A stretch of DNA of 64,000 bases from positions 62,001 through 126,000 of the forward strand of contig BSBM01001437.1 of NCBI GenBank assembly GCA_027924585.1, given 5' to 3'. A program made the translations under genes and the position numbers. A model generated the notes under the pieces. That model was given only the letters and a program-made list of their open reading frames with translations, did not search any database and was not told the origin of the DNA. This DNA is from Larix kaempferi (taxonomy: Eukaryota > Streptophyta > Pinopsida > Pinales > Pinaceae). How positions within the stretch are numbered: the first letter of the stretch is position 1; every line of letters begins with the position of its first letter. Positions 11,540 to 22,100 of the stretch are shown one piece after another.

Positions 11540-14500
11540 TCAAATAATGAATTGCTTGAGTTGCAGATTGTCAATAATGAGGTCTCCATCATTTGTGGAT
11601 GGAGAAGACATAAACTTATATTGGAGAAATTCAAAGGTTGCAGAAGGAAAAGTATACCCAAGTAGGAAGCTACTACATTGTAACAAAATCCTATCCAATT
11701 TTTTGTTGTCAATTTTGAAAATGTTCTAAATGGAGAGGTTCCATTTTCTAGTCCTACCGAAGAAATTAAAACACTAGAAGACACTCGTTGTGGAATGCAC
11801 TTTGTTTCTTGGTCGATTGTGCAATTCTTTAAGCATGAATAATGCTTGGTACCTAAAACAAATAAGGTTTCGATGGGTGATTCAAAGGCTAGTGATTCAA
11901 AGAATGATAGTGATGAAAATTATAACAATGATTCAGATGATGAAACAATTTCAAGGAAGGTTTTCTGCATTAGAGTGTGAATATATAGGGGAGCAAGAAG
12001 ATTCTATGAATATTGGTCCCAAAGAAAGGAATGAATCCTTGCACAACATGTCATACTTAAGCATATATGTCCAAATATAGAGGAGTCCATAGCCTTGGGT
12101 TTTATCTCAAATGTGCTCAAGGACCACAATATTCAAGGAGAGATACCGGGATTATGAAATTTTGGTGTAATGGTGGTAAGAGTTCTATTGCATTGAAACA
12201 AGTGCTCCCACTTATTCCAACCCATGAATATAATATCTTGGCCAATAGATAAATTGTTAGACCAAAAAATTGGAACTTTATTGAAAGTTCAAGGTATACA
12301 CCAATTAAAACAATCATCCTCTTCCCACATTGAAGATCACAACTTTAAGTTTAAAGGAATATCAATGAAGATAACTCATATATGCTCATCTAAGAATAAG
12401 TATGTTGTTGAGGGGACTATTACAAATGTGCTTGAAGGAGAAGTGGTACAATTATCCAGGTTAGATGGTCTTCATTTTGGTATTCATATCTATAAAATAT
12501 TCACACATAATTGCAACCACTTTATCCTATTAGAAGGTTCTTTGATAAGGTGGCTTATTAACCAGTTGGTGCACCTTAGTGGTGCTCGATTAGATGTGAA
12601 GTTTAAAGAAATTACACTGGAGGTAGAAGTGAATATGTGGAGTGCAGTGGAAGATCCTCTTCTACAATTGGAATATCCCATTGGTATCAATTATTGCTCT
12701 TATAGCCAAGTAGTGACAACCAGACCATACAATCACCACAAATGCCCAAGGCCAAATTCATCTCATGGATGTGCAATGAAAATAGGTTCCAGTGAATATG
12801 AGGATGAACATCACTTCCTCAAGCGATTAAGAAATAAAAAATGTTGTAAAGATGAATGCCTTTCTAAAATACCCAATCGCTCATTAGCTCATGGTTGTCG
12901 TGTGATTAAAGCCAAGGGTGAGAATGAAAGAAGGGAAGGTGTGCTCAAATCATTGGAATCAAATGCAGTTATAAATAGGAGTGACAACAAAAATGAAAGG
13001 AGCTTGATTTACATGAAATTTGATGGCATTGAGGTTTGTCAAAATGCATGATATTTAGCTTTTTGTATACAAAGGTCCACCTTCTTTGACTATAAGTGGA
13101 AATTTGTAAATGGTGACAGAAGTTCAGTAAATGGAAATTATGGGTCAGCAAAGCCAAGGCCTAATACTTTAGCAACAATAGCTAGTCTAAGAAACATGGT
13201 CAACGAAAATTCAGATATAGCTCCCCATTAGACCCGATCAATGCATCCAAATAGAATGAGGATTCCTCTTAGATTATTACCTATGAATTATACACAGAAA
13301 ATAGTTCTTCAGAAGTGGAATGATGACCTTGCCAAGCTTATGATTCCTCCAATGTCACAATCCAACTTTAGCAATATATGGGATAGGCATTTCCCATAGG
13401 TTTCAATTACAAAGAACATCTACTTTGCACAATGCGATGAGTGTTGTGAAATTTTACAAAAACTCAGAGGCACCAGAGACCCAACGATGACAAAATATTG
13501 GCACTAAGTATAGAAATTTCACAATGATTACATTACCAACTGTCGCACAGTGTATTGTGCACATCGATTGGAATCAGAGCGAAACCCAAGCAAATGCTTG
13601 AGCATTATGCACGTCAATATGGACAAGATGAAGACGTCCATACCAAGGATGGGAAGGAATATAAAGTTAGTTAGCGCTTCCTGTAATCTCCCAATTCATC
13701 TAACCGGCATGCTTACCCATGGGCACAAGTATGGGGGTTTTGGTCACTTTGGGATCCCTTATCTAGATGGCAGTTTGAACTACACTGTATCATCCATATA
13801 TTTATGCTTGTGGATGCTAGAGGACCCGATTGTTGATGAATTTGGGCATTTGTTGTATGAGAAAGGGTGTTCAATGCATCCAATGCATGATGCACTTCTA
13901 CAAAATGAATCCTATGGAAATTGCCAAGAATATAAAAGTGACGCCATGCAGGATTTATCAATGCCAAGTGCTTCCTTGAACAAATGTCCACCGTTTTTAT
14001 TCTAGCAACTCGACAATTTTGGAGGTGAGAACATGAATCGTTGCCTCTTTTATTTTTCATCCATGCTCACAACAAAGACGATTTTTACATCTATATATGT
14101 AAGCTTCTTTCCAGTTGGCCACACTCATGAAGATATAGATGGAACATATGGGAGGTTGTTGGCTCAACTAAAGAGACAAGATATATTATCACTACCACAA
14201 ATCATGGATAACTATAGAATAGTCCAAGATGATTGTAATTTCACTCCATAACTGATTGAGGAGGTTTATGACTTTAAGGCCTTTGTGGGAAAACAATTAC
14301 TAGATGGAAGTCAGAATATTGTGAGTATCAAATCCCCCCAATAATTCAAATTCAGTATGATTGATGGCACCCCTATAATGCAATATAAGGAAACTATTAG
14401 AGATGAACAATTGTATCATTGCATAAATATATGGAAAATTGGGGCCGACAGCAAGCTAAACTTGCCTATGGGGGAACCTTCATTATCGCCATTCAAAACA

Positions 14501-14928
14501 CTAAATACATTGAAGATTTGAAGAAAGGAATAAAGTCATATATTGCTTATTTCAGTGCAACAATGGAAGATGGAGGGGAATTATTTTGGCTTCCGAAGAT
14601 AACATATTGGAAAAATGTTTTGGGGGATTTAGATGTGTCGTTAGTTAATCAAGTAATGCCAAGAGGTTCCTTTTGTCCTAACACAAGACAAGAATCAAAC
14701 ACCAAAAACACTATTCAACAACCACCTTATCTCTTGGAGGACTACTTGGGTCAAAGAGTCCCTACTAAAGATGAAATATATGTGGGTCCTTGCTACAACA
14801 AGCCCACAGAAGAATTTGATCCAAGAAAAGATGTGAAGAAAGGTCATATGCTCATTGTACGACCAAGTGATAGTAAGCCAATATGGATGGGGAGGGAATT
14901 AGGTGATGTCTACACAGACATGGATGAT
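11540..14928 (+). pseudogene. transposase-like VGHTHEDID protein (DUF7869-like), 5' part of a split gene
   Basis: The sequence is mostly in one frame from 12224 to 14254. It includes a Cys-rich entry (KKCCKDECLSKI), then VSITKNIYFAQCDECCEIL, SIMHVNMDKMKTSIP, HLTGMLTHGH, QLDNFGGENMNRCLFYF and the signature FFPVGHTHEDIDGTYGRL. These blocks in this order match a eukaryotic family I associate with DUF7869, often found in mobile-element contexts. Asp in NMD, Asp in QLDN and the acidic residues of HTHEDID are spaced as in an RNase H-like nuclease (inference). The N-terminal part (11540-12220) carries an acidic Ser/Asp linker in another frame. Stops, mainly TAG/TAA, and a frameshift between 14254 and 14419 kill it. 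The frame runs to 14928, where an LTR element interrupts it. Confidence 0.6.
14924..14928 (+). repeat. target-site duplication ATGAT, left copy
   Basis: ATGAT directly precedes TGTTGGGCC, the LTR start. The same five bases directly follow the end of the 3' LTR at 28656-28660. Confidence 0.9.
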
Positions 14929-16480
14929 TGTTGGGCCTGGACCAAGCGGGCATGATTTTGTTGAAGTGCAGTTTTGGGAACTATGTAGCTCGGGCTGCAG
15001 GGTCAAATGGCACAGTTTTGCGGAGTGCACAGTTCAGACTGCAGAGTCATTTTTTGTGTAGCTATGCTGGTGTGCAGTGCCAGTGCAATAGCCATTTTGG
15101 GAAAAAATTACAAGGGAAGGTCGAGCTGAGGAAGCGACCTATTTTGGGTAAGGATCAGAGTGAAGAAAGAGGAAAGTGACCTGTCAAGAGAGTGGCGGCA
15201 AGCAGTTAAGGAGCTAAGCCACTAAGTGACGGCGACATGCAGGCTAAAGGGGCAAAAAGTGAGAAGCCACGATGCAGTTGTAACAATTTTTTTGATGACT
15301 GCAGCTGTCAGAAGGGTGTTAGAGCCATGAGTGGCCCAACAAGGCGGCCGAAGCGAGTGGAGCAAGCTGTTGACGGCGACAGACAGGGTGGCGGGTAACC
15401 GCACCAGTTTTTGGGAACCTTAGGTTTTTTGGGGGCCTATGCATTGTAAATACATGACCTACAGGCATGATCTATAAGAAGGCACAATTTTGTAAGGGAA
15501 AGGGTTGTTGGTAATCTCAGATATTCATTGTATAATCTTGAGCAATACTTGTTTTTTTGTTGAATGCTATTGTAAAGGCTCTGCAAGCTGCATGCACAAA
15601 GGCCTATTAAGAGAGAAGAGAGTCTGCAGCTGAGTGCACAGACTGGAACTGTTGTACCCTTCCCAAGATAATATAACAACAGTTCTTGTGGACGTAGCTC
15701 CCATCCTGGGGGTGAACAACGTTAAATTCTATGTTGTGCGATTGTTTATGTGTTTGCACCTGTTTATTTGCTTATAATGAATGCTTAAGATCTTTCTTAT
15801 TAGTTGATGTATTTTACTTTTATATGTATTCTCCATAAAGAATGAGATGGGGATAATATGTTAAGTAACGCATATGGAGATGAATGTTAGATGCACAAGT
15901 ATTTCTAAGTATGTGAATGCATAAGTCAGTCGAACAAACACTTAAGCGAGTAGAGATCGTGGTGAGTAATTCACTTGCAGCACAGCACCGGAAGTGCGCA
16001 GTATTTTGTGTTCTGTCATATTGCATAAGCCATAAGATAAATAACCTAAGACAACTTACGGATGGGTAAAAATCTAAGTGTAGCTTGTTGAAGCTGGTTA
16101 AGTCTAGAGAGGAAACGTAGTTGTTAGTTGCACTGTCCCGTTATCAAACATCCGTCAAACCGCGCAGTCCTTGGATGCATGGGTTGCGCAAGCATTATGG
16201 CTTGTAGAAGTATTGACCGCGAAGGGGTTAAGATCCGCGCAGTCCTGAGTCTACAGCGAGAGCTATGCAGCGCGCTGTTCATCAGATCCATTTACGTACT
16301 CATCACCTGGTTGTGGAAACCTGATTCCGCAACTCCCCCATTACTTCGCCTCGGGTGAGACCTCAGTGTGTTAGCAGATTGTTGCCGAAAGAGCTGGTGA
16401 AAAGGGGTTTTGTTGGTTCCTTGAACCGCGAAGAACTTAGGTCTTTATAGAAATCCTCAAGACGGTTACATAAGCCAACA
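14929..16480 (+). repeat. 5' LTR (1552 bp)
   Basis: Starts TGTTGGGCCTGG and ends TAAGCCAACA. Compared with the 3' LTR it lacks about 14 bp near the start (TGTTAGGGGCCAG there). A TATAAGA box at 15473-15479 lies at the same LTR position as in the 3' copy (27649-27655) and is the probable promoter of the genomic RNA. The first 130 bases carry several GCAGTT/CACAGTT repeats. Confidence 0.9.
15473..15479 (+). promoter_or_regulatory. probable LTR TATA box
   Basis: TATAAGA in the context GATCTATAAGAAGG is conserved in both LTRs (also 27649-27655) while neighbouring bases have drifted. Confidence 0.5.
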
Positions 16481-16677
16481 AATGGTTCTATTGTCGTGCT
16501 AAGAATCCGTGATGAGTTGCCGTGCTTGAAATAGTGATGTGCTCAGAAGAAAAGGTTGCGTTGATTGCAGAAATTTGGCATCCAGACAAGAAATAAATCT
16601 GGGCTTGGTGTGATAAGACAGAAAGAGACTTCGCAAGGAAAGAAAATAGACATCCGCATCTTTCCGACATAGCTTGG
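16481..16677 (+). other. 5' leader including presumed primer-binding site
   Basis: The bases straight after the LTR read AATGGTTCTATTGTCG. TGG at +3 is the normal PBS start, but I could not match the rest to a tRNA with confidence. It is not the iMet type (TGGTATCAGAGC) seen in other elements of this window. Confidence 0.4.
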
Positions 16678-17043
16678 TTGAACAAATACCTATGGAAAGA
16701 TATTCACGAAATTTTTTGGGAATCTTTTGGAAACGAGTTGCACGAGTGGTTGTCAATGCTCGCAGAGCACAAGAACTGCTTCCCGCCAGAACTACCGACC
16801 GAGTGGACTCCGGAGCTCATTGTGAGGCTCAAAGCAATAGATAGTCCATTTTCACGAGCAGTCGACTTTTGGGTTGACAGTATACTAGAAGGCTTCGTGA
16901 CAGAGTTCATTGTGGACACCCTGAAGTCCTACAGCAAAGTCGAATCAGAGTTTTTCAAAGGTTTCAGAGGTAAGTACCTGAACAATTTGAGTTTATACAT
17001 TAAAATGATTTTAGCTGAGAAAAGCGTTTTAAGAATGCAGTGA
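16678..17043 (+). CDS. small ORF upstream of gag (121 aa), function unknown
   Basis: An open frame starts MNKYLWKDIHEIFWESF and continues with a hydrophilic, helix-prone sequence (ELPTEWTPELIVRL, SILEGFVTEFIVDTL, KSYSKVESEFFKGF). It lies between the LTR leader and the gag start. Ogre/Tat elements typically carry an extra ORF in this position, so it may be the equivalent, though much shorter. A consensus splice donor AG|GTAAGT lies at 16968-16975 inside it, so the last 24 codons may be intronic and the real product could be spliced to downstream exons. I see no known motif. Confidence 0.45.
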   Translation: MNKYLWKDIHEIFWESFGNELHEWLSMLAEHKNCFPPELPTEWTPELIVRLKAIDSPFSRAVDFWVDSILEGFVTEFIVDTLKSYSKVESEFFKGFRGKYLNNLSLYIKMILAEKSVLRMQ

Positions 17044-17059
17044 ATTTTTTGAGTTTGTA

Positions 17060-19087
17060 ATGGTCAATAGCATATATAGTGACTCTGACGAAGAAACACA
17101 TAGTTTGAGAAGTGGAAAGAGATACAAGTTTAATAGCGAGAAAATTGGGCTCCGTGTAGAAACTGAATTCCAAACCCATCTTGATATCTAGACCGCACCT
17201 CTATTAGCTACCTATCAGCCTATTACATCGCAAAACCCACTGGTTGCGAACACCTTACCCCCTATCTCTCAGAATCCGTCAGTTCAGAACCCTCCAGTTG
17301 TTAATATTCCCGATCCTCAGAGCGTCAATACTAGTAACACCGTGGGAGTGAGTACTCAGACCATCCCGACTGAGACCATTCCGACTCAGACCACCCCGAA
17401 TCTGACTATCCCAAATCAGAATATTTTGATTCAGAACACTACGCAGAATATCCCTAATACCACTCAGAACACTGCGCAGAACCTTGTACCACCTAGGAGA
17501 AGGATGACTGATGATATTAAGCTGTCGATATTCAAAGGAACGGGTCTAGAAGACCCTGAGAAACATTGATTTCTATGTGAAGCCGTGTGGAGTGTTAAGC
17601 AGGTTCAGGATGATGCTATGAAGAGAGCGTAGCTCGTCACTATGTTTAGAGATCGAGCCTTGAATTGGTTCATGAAGTACTCTTAGGGACATAATAGAAC
17701 CTTAGTAGAGATTAAGGCTGGGCTATTGAGTAAGTTCAAGAAACCGAAATCAGAATCCCAATGTATAACAAAATTAAAGGAAATTAAGAAAAATCCTAAT
17801 GAAATAGTATGGGAATTTGACCAAAAATTTAAGACACTGCTAGACCAAGTCAGCTTTGTCATAGCACTGCAACAGCACCAAGAATGGTTTATAGCTGCGC
17901 TATTGCCCCATATCAGACTATCGTTGATGCAACAGAAAGTGGCTTCGTAGGCAGAAGCCTTGGAAATTGCAATGAAGCTAGAAGCTTCACTGATAGGTGA
18001 GACAAGCACTGGAATGTCCCTGATCCAGACAAAGCTAACTACCCTGACACTATAGTTGCAAGACATGAAGAAGGGAAAAGAACAGAGACACAAAGTCTAG
18101 TGTACAGGATGCAAGGGAGAAGGACACACCAGAGAGCACTGCCCTTTATTTCAGGAGTACCTTAATAGTGGAGCACCAAATCCACTGAATCAGAATCAAG
18201 CACCGTGGTGTGAAATCTGTAAAACTAGAGGACACCGACCTGAAGACTGTTATCTGATACAGAAGTATGTGCGCACCCCTAAGAATTTATATTGCAATTT
18301 CTGTAAGTCAGTTGGACATGATGAATCCAACTGTAAAGCATATGAGCTCATGCATGAAAGGAAGCGAGACATGGAGCATATGCGTGATAATGGAGTATAC
18401 AGAGTCCAAGAAGCAAGTCCGCAGAAGCAAGATAATGCGCAGTATGACCAAGGAGGACACAGAGGCCGTGGAGGATTCCGTGGAAGAGGACGAAATACTA
18501 GCCTGGGGCAAGGAAGAGGAAGAGGCTAGATGATCTGTTACAACTATGGCTAGGCAGGTCACTTATCCATAGATTGTACCAATGAGTGTGCTACTTGTAA
18601 TTATTGTAAATCTTTCGATCATGTTATTGAGGATTGCCCAGTGTTAGCGGCATAAATGTAGAAAAGAAAGCAAGATGCACCTAACCCAAACATTTAGTTG
18701 ATCACAGTAGAGAGAAGGGTTGCGGATCCAAGTATCAATGCAGGGACGCGAAGTGGTGCTTCCATAGGGAGAGATAGGTAAGCAGAAGCTTCCACTTCTG
18801 GAGGCTTTGAAACTAAGCAGATCCCTGTTGAAACAATCTGGATCAGAAAAGCTATTGGGAAAACACCTGCTTTCAACTTGGAGAAAAAAAAATCCTTTGA
18901 AGAAGCATGGGACATTTTCAAAGAGCCAACACCTATGTCACCAAGAATCCCGTTGCGCAGTGAAATACTGCATACGCGGGATATGCTAGCCACGTATGAT
19001 AAAACGTGCGTTGCAGCAGAGACAGACACCTCTGTTGCGCAGTTCCTGCGGAGCTGCATGAAATTACTGAAGAGCGTAGATGCTTAG
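17060..19087 (+). pseudogene. gag: gag polyprotein with five CCHC/CCHC-like zinc knuckles
   Basis: Starts MVNSIYSDSDEETHSLRSGK. A Gln/Thr/Asn/Pro-rich low-complexity stretch (about residues 40-145, TQTIPTETIPTQ, TTQNIPNTTQN) follows, then a capsid domain (IFKGTGLEDPEKH, FRDRALNWFMKYS, EIKAGLLSKF). Next come five knuckles: CTGCKGEGHTREHC, CEICKTRGHRPEDC, CNFCKSVGHDESNC, a damaged CYNYG-AGHLSIDC and CNYCKSFDHVIEDC. An RG-rich patch (GGFRGRGR) sits between the third and fourth. Most LTR elements have one or two knuckles. In-frame stops are TAG at 17189, 17630, 17684, 17948, 18053, 18098, 18527, 18551, 18659 and 18695, TAA at 18653 and 18779, and TGA at 17567. A frameshift near 19006-19087 leads into the protease frame. 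Confidence 0.85.
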
Positions 19088-19620
19088 TGGAATTACAAAA
19101 TTTATTAAACCAGTACGAGGCACACAGTGAAGAAGATACTTCCCAGGGCGCAGTTCATCATATTAAGAACCACAAAAGAATAGGTAGAGAAATGAGGCTC
19201 AGTGCGCAGATAGGAGACTATGAGATGGATGATATCATCCTTGATCTGGGATCTGAAGTAAATGTCTTGACTAAGAAGACATGGCAGCAGATGGGGAGAC
19301 CAAAGTTGTTATGGTCACCCATACAGTTGAGAATGGCCAACCAAGAGAAAGTCATACCTTTTGGAAGGTTAACCAATGTTATTGTTGACATTGATGGAGT
19401 GCGAATTCATGTAGACTTCGAGGTTATCGAGATTGTGGATGATAGTCAGCATTCTCCAACATTATTTGGTATAGACTGGGCAATGGATAACCTCACCATC
19501 ATAAACTTGAAAACAAACAAGATGATCTTTGAGGGACAACATCTCAGGGTCATCGCGCCACTGGACCCTGTAGACAGAGAGAGATACAGTGAGCTAATTC
19601 AGGAGGAATCCAGAGCATAG
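19088..19620 (+). pseudogene. pro: aspartic protease domain
   Basis: The frame from about 19006 holds LSAQIGDYEMDDIILDLGSEVNVLTKKTW-type sequence, in which the retropepsin triad is DLGS rather than DSGS/DTGS. The second half of the fold follows: LRMANQEKVIPFGRL, and PTLFGIDWAMDN where relatives have LG(R/M)(P/D)W. It would cleave the gag-pol polyprotein. A TAG at 19618 ends the frame, which resumes in the same phase after it. The Leu in the triad may be a late mutation or a subfamily feature. Confidence 0.75.
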
Positions 19621-19758
19621 GATCTTGAATGCCTTTACAAGATGACTGCGAATAAAGATGACTATGTTAATCCTACGGAGGACGGAGCACTTAGTTGGCG
19701 ATGTGACAGTTCTTGCATCTCAGACTCTGACGCGAGACTGGAGAACTAGCAAGGCAGT

Positions 19759-20460
19759 ATGCATGAAGTATCTGCAAGGAGATGCACACAAATTACAAAG
19801 TCACTGCATTGTATTGGAAAAGAGGTAAGTCCAATCCCCACCTATGATGGTTCATCTAATGTTTATTCATTTATCCAAGAATGTACTGTATCAGTTGCAG
19901 ACGAACATCACATACCAACACTAGATATGGCACTGCGCGAGGCACCTGCTAGATGGTGGGTTGCACCTAAGCAGACATTGACCACATGGGATCAGTGCAA
20001 GCACATGATGCATATCAGGTTCGCTGAGAAGGTTATACTACCCTTTAAAAAATATAATGGGCAGACGAACCCAAGGGATCATATTGAAATCTATTCAGAA
20101 GCATGGGAGGAGAGACCACGGGCATAATGGGCTCATCTGTTTGTGCATACATTGGAGGAGCACACTCCAAAGAACTGGTATCTAGACACGGAGTTGCACA
20201 GAGGATCTACAGATTGGCCTACCTTGACTGCGAACTTCCAGAGAACTTTCATCTTTGAAGATGAAAGTACAAGTATAAATGAAGCATTGCAGGTCATCAA
20301 GGAAAGAATATTCAAAGCAAAATGCCCAAGTATAAATGAGGCATTGGAGGAACTCAAAGAGAGAGTGTTTGAAGATATAAAAGTGCATGTGAACCTACAG
20401 CCAGAATGGGAAAGAACAATAGAACATGCCCTTGAATGCTACAACCTTGCTGAAAATGAA
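19759..20460 (+). pseudogene. two capsid-like (retrotransposon gag-type) modules between protease and RT
   Basis: Two successive segments carry the pattern of the retrotransposon gag (capsid) domain. The first runs PIPTYDGSSNVYSFIQEC to ALREAPARWW to TTWDQCKHMMHIRF. The second runs PFKKYNGQTNPRDHIEIY to WAHLFVHTLEEHTPKNWY to TDWPTLTANFQRTF. Each has the opening Y-[DN]-G, a Leu-rich helix ending in WW/WY, and a Thr-Trp-x-x-[ML] helix ending in RF/TF. They are in the same frame as protease and RT, broken only by TAG at 19747 and TAA at 20125. A Ser/Glu-rich linker with a 57-bp internal duplication follows. Functional meaning is unknown; extra capsid-like domains in pol are unusual. Confidence 0.6.
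20272..20385 (+). repeat. 57-bp in-frame tandem duplication
   Basis: AGTATAAATGARGCATTG begins at 20272 and again at 20329. Each unit encodes SINEAL...KERIF/KERVF (19 residues), so the reading frame is kept. Confidence 0.75.
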
Positions 20461-21620
20461 GATGAACAAGAAGAAAGCGATGAGGAGGATCCGCGTAATG
20501 TCAATATACCCGAGTCAGAGGGCGTGCACGATGTAGAGGGACCTCCACTGGAAATTCTAGACATGAGCGGCCCTGTGAAGATGAGAAAAGTGAACATTGG
20601 CATAAGTGAAGAACCGAAGTTCCAATCTATTGGAGACTACTGGGATGATCAGATAGTCGTGGAGATCGCAGACCTGCTACATGAATATCAGGATTTATTT
20701 CTGACAAAGTTTACAGAAATGAAAGTTATTTTGGGCGATTTAGGGGTTATGAAGATACATCTTAAGCCAAGCGCGTAGCCTGTTAAGAAAAGGCCCTATA
20801 GATTGAATCCTTGATATAAAGAAAGAGTCAAGGAAGAACTTGATAAGATGCTCGATGCGGGGATCATTGAGCCGGTTGAAGAATCTGAGTGGATAATCCT
20901 GATGGTTATCCAGGACAAGAAAACTAAGGCTGAGATCAGGATCTGCGTGGATCTCAGGAAGCTGAATGATGCTTCGCTGCATGACCCATTTCCCACTCCT
21001 TTTACAGATGAAGTCTTAGATAATGTTGGAGGAAATGAGGCATACTCATTTACTAATGGATTCTCTGGATACCATTAGATAAGAATTGATCCAGCAGATA
21101 GACATAAGACCACTTTTTCCACTGAATGGGGGTCGTTCTAGTATACAGTAATGCCCTTTGGTCTGAAGAACACACCTGCCGTCTTTTCCAGAGTTGTTGT
21201 TGCAACATTTAAAGATTTCATGCACAAATTTTTAGAAGCATATTCTGATGATTGGACTGTCTTTGGTTTACTGAAGAACCACTGTGAGAACCTCAGAATG
21301 ATGTTAGCTAAGTGCAGGCAACATCAAATTTCACTAAATTTAAAGAAGTGTGTTTTCTTTGTGCTCTATGGAATTATGTTGGGGCACATAGTATGCAGAC
21401 AAGTTCTGATGGTGGATCCTGTGAAGATCACAGTAATTGTAAATCTTCCTGCACCAAATTCAGTGAAGTAGCTTCGCACCACATTGGGGTATACGGGTTA
21501 CTACAGGAAATTCATCAAAGGTTATGCGCAAATAACTGTTCCAATGGAGAAGTTGTTGAAGAAAGACATGCAATTCATCTGGAACACGGAATGTGAGCGA
21601 GGCTTAGACACATTAAAAGA
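20461..21620 (+). pseudogene. pol (RT): reverse transcriptase domain
   Basis: An acidic linker (EDEQEESDEEDP) precedes RT motifs KRPYRLNP, MLDAGIIEPVEESEW, ICVDLRKLNDASLHDPFPTP, FTNGFSGYH, VMPFGLKNTPAVFS, YSDDWTVFG (active site; YxDD has Ser at x) and LGHIVCRQVLMVDPVKI. The WTVFG and VDPVKI context is of the non-chromovirus Tat/Athila type. Stops are TAG at 20776, 21076, 21139 and 21469 and TGA at 20812. Several sit exactly where Gln is conserved (GYH-Q, SF-QYTV, VK-QLR). Confidence 0.9.
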
Positions 21621-22100
21621 GAAAATGGTAACTACGCCGATCCTAGTTTTTCCAGATTGGGAGAAGCCATTTCATGTACATGTTGATGCTTCATGTATAG
21701 CATTGGGTGTTGTACTAGCACAACCAGGAGAGGGAGGTATTGACCATCCCATTTCATTTTTGAGTAGGAGGATCTCCTCTGTTGAAAAGAACTATATGAC
21801 CACTGAGAGAGAGGGCCTAGCTATTATCTACGCACTGCAGAAATTCAGGCACTATTTGCTCGGTGCGCACTTCTCCATGTACACTAACCATTCATCGTTG
21901 AAGTACCTGGTCAATAATCTAGTGTTAGGGGGAAGAACATGTATATGGTTGTTACTCTTTCAGGAGTATGACTTTGAAATCGTAGTCAAGCCAGGCAGAT
22001 TGAACTTATGACCTAACTATCTCTCACGGATTGAGTCAGGCGAGGAACCCACCAATATTGAAGACAGTCTTCCTGGAGCGCAGTTATTTTCTATATAGAT
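21484..22100 (+). pseudogene. pol (RNase H): RNase H domain
   Basis: Continuing from the RT connection (GYTGYYRKFIKGYAQ), this carries FHVHVDASCIALGVVLAQ (catalytic Asp), NYMTTEREGLAIIYAL (catalytic Glu) and MYTNHSSLKYLVNN, where the usual catalytic YTDHS is YTNHS, a D-to-N change that would disable the enzyme. The end signature is split by a TGA at 22009 (relatives have a GPD-type sequence there) before NYLSRIESG. This is one ancestral frame with RT and protease. Confidence 0.88.

Noticed and set aside
15437-15679. Minus-strand ORF conserved in both LTRs (also 27613-27855)
   Set aside because: Conservation follows from the LTRs being copies of each other. It has no known motif and lies opposite the LTR transcript region.
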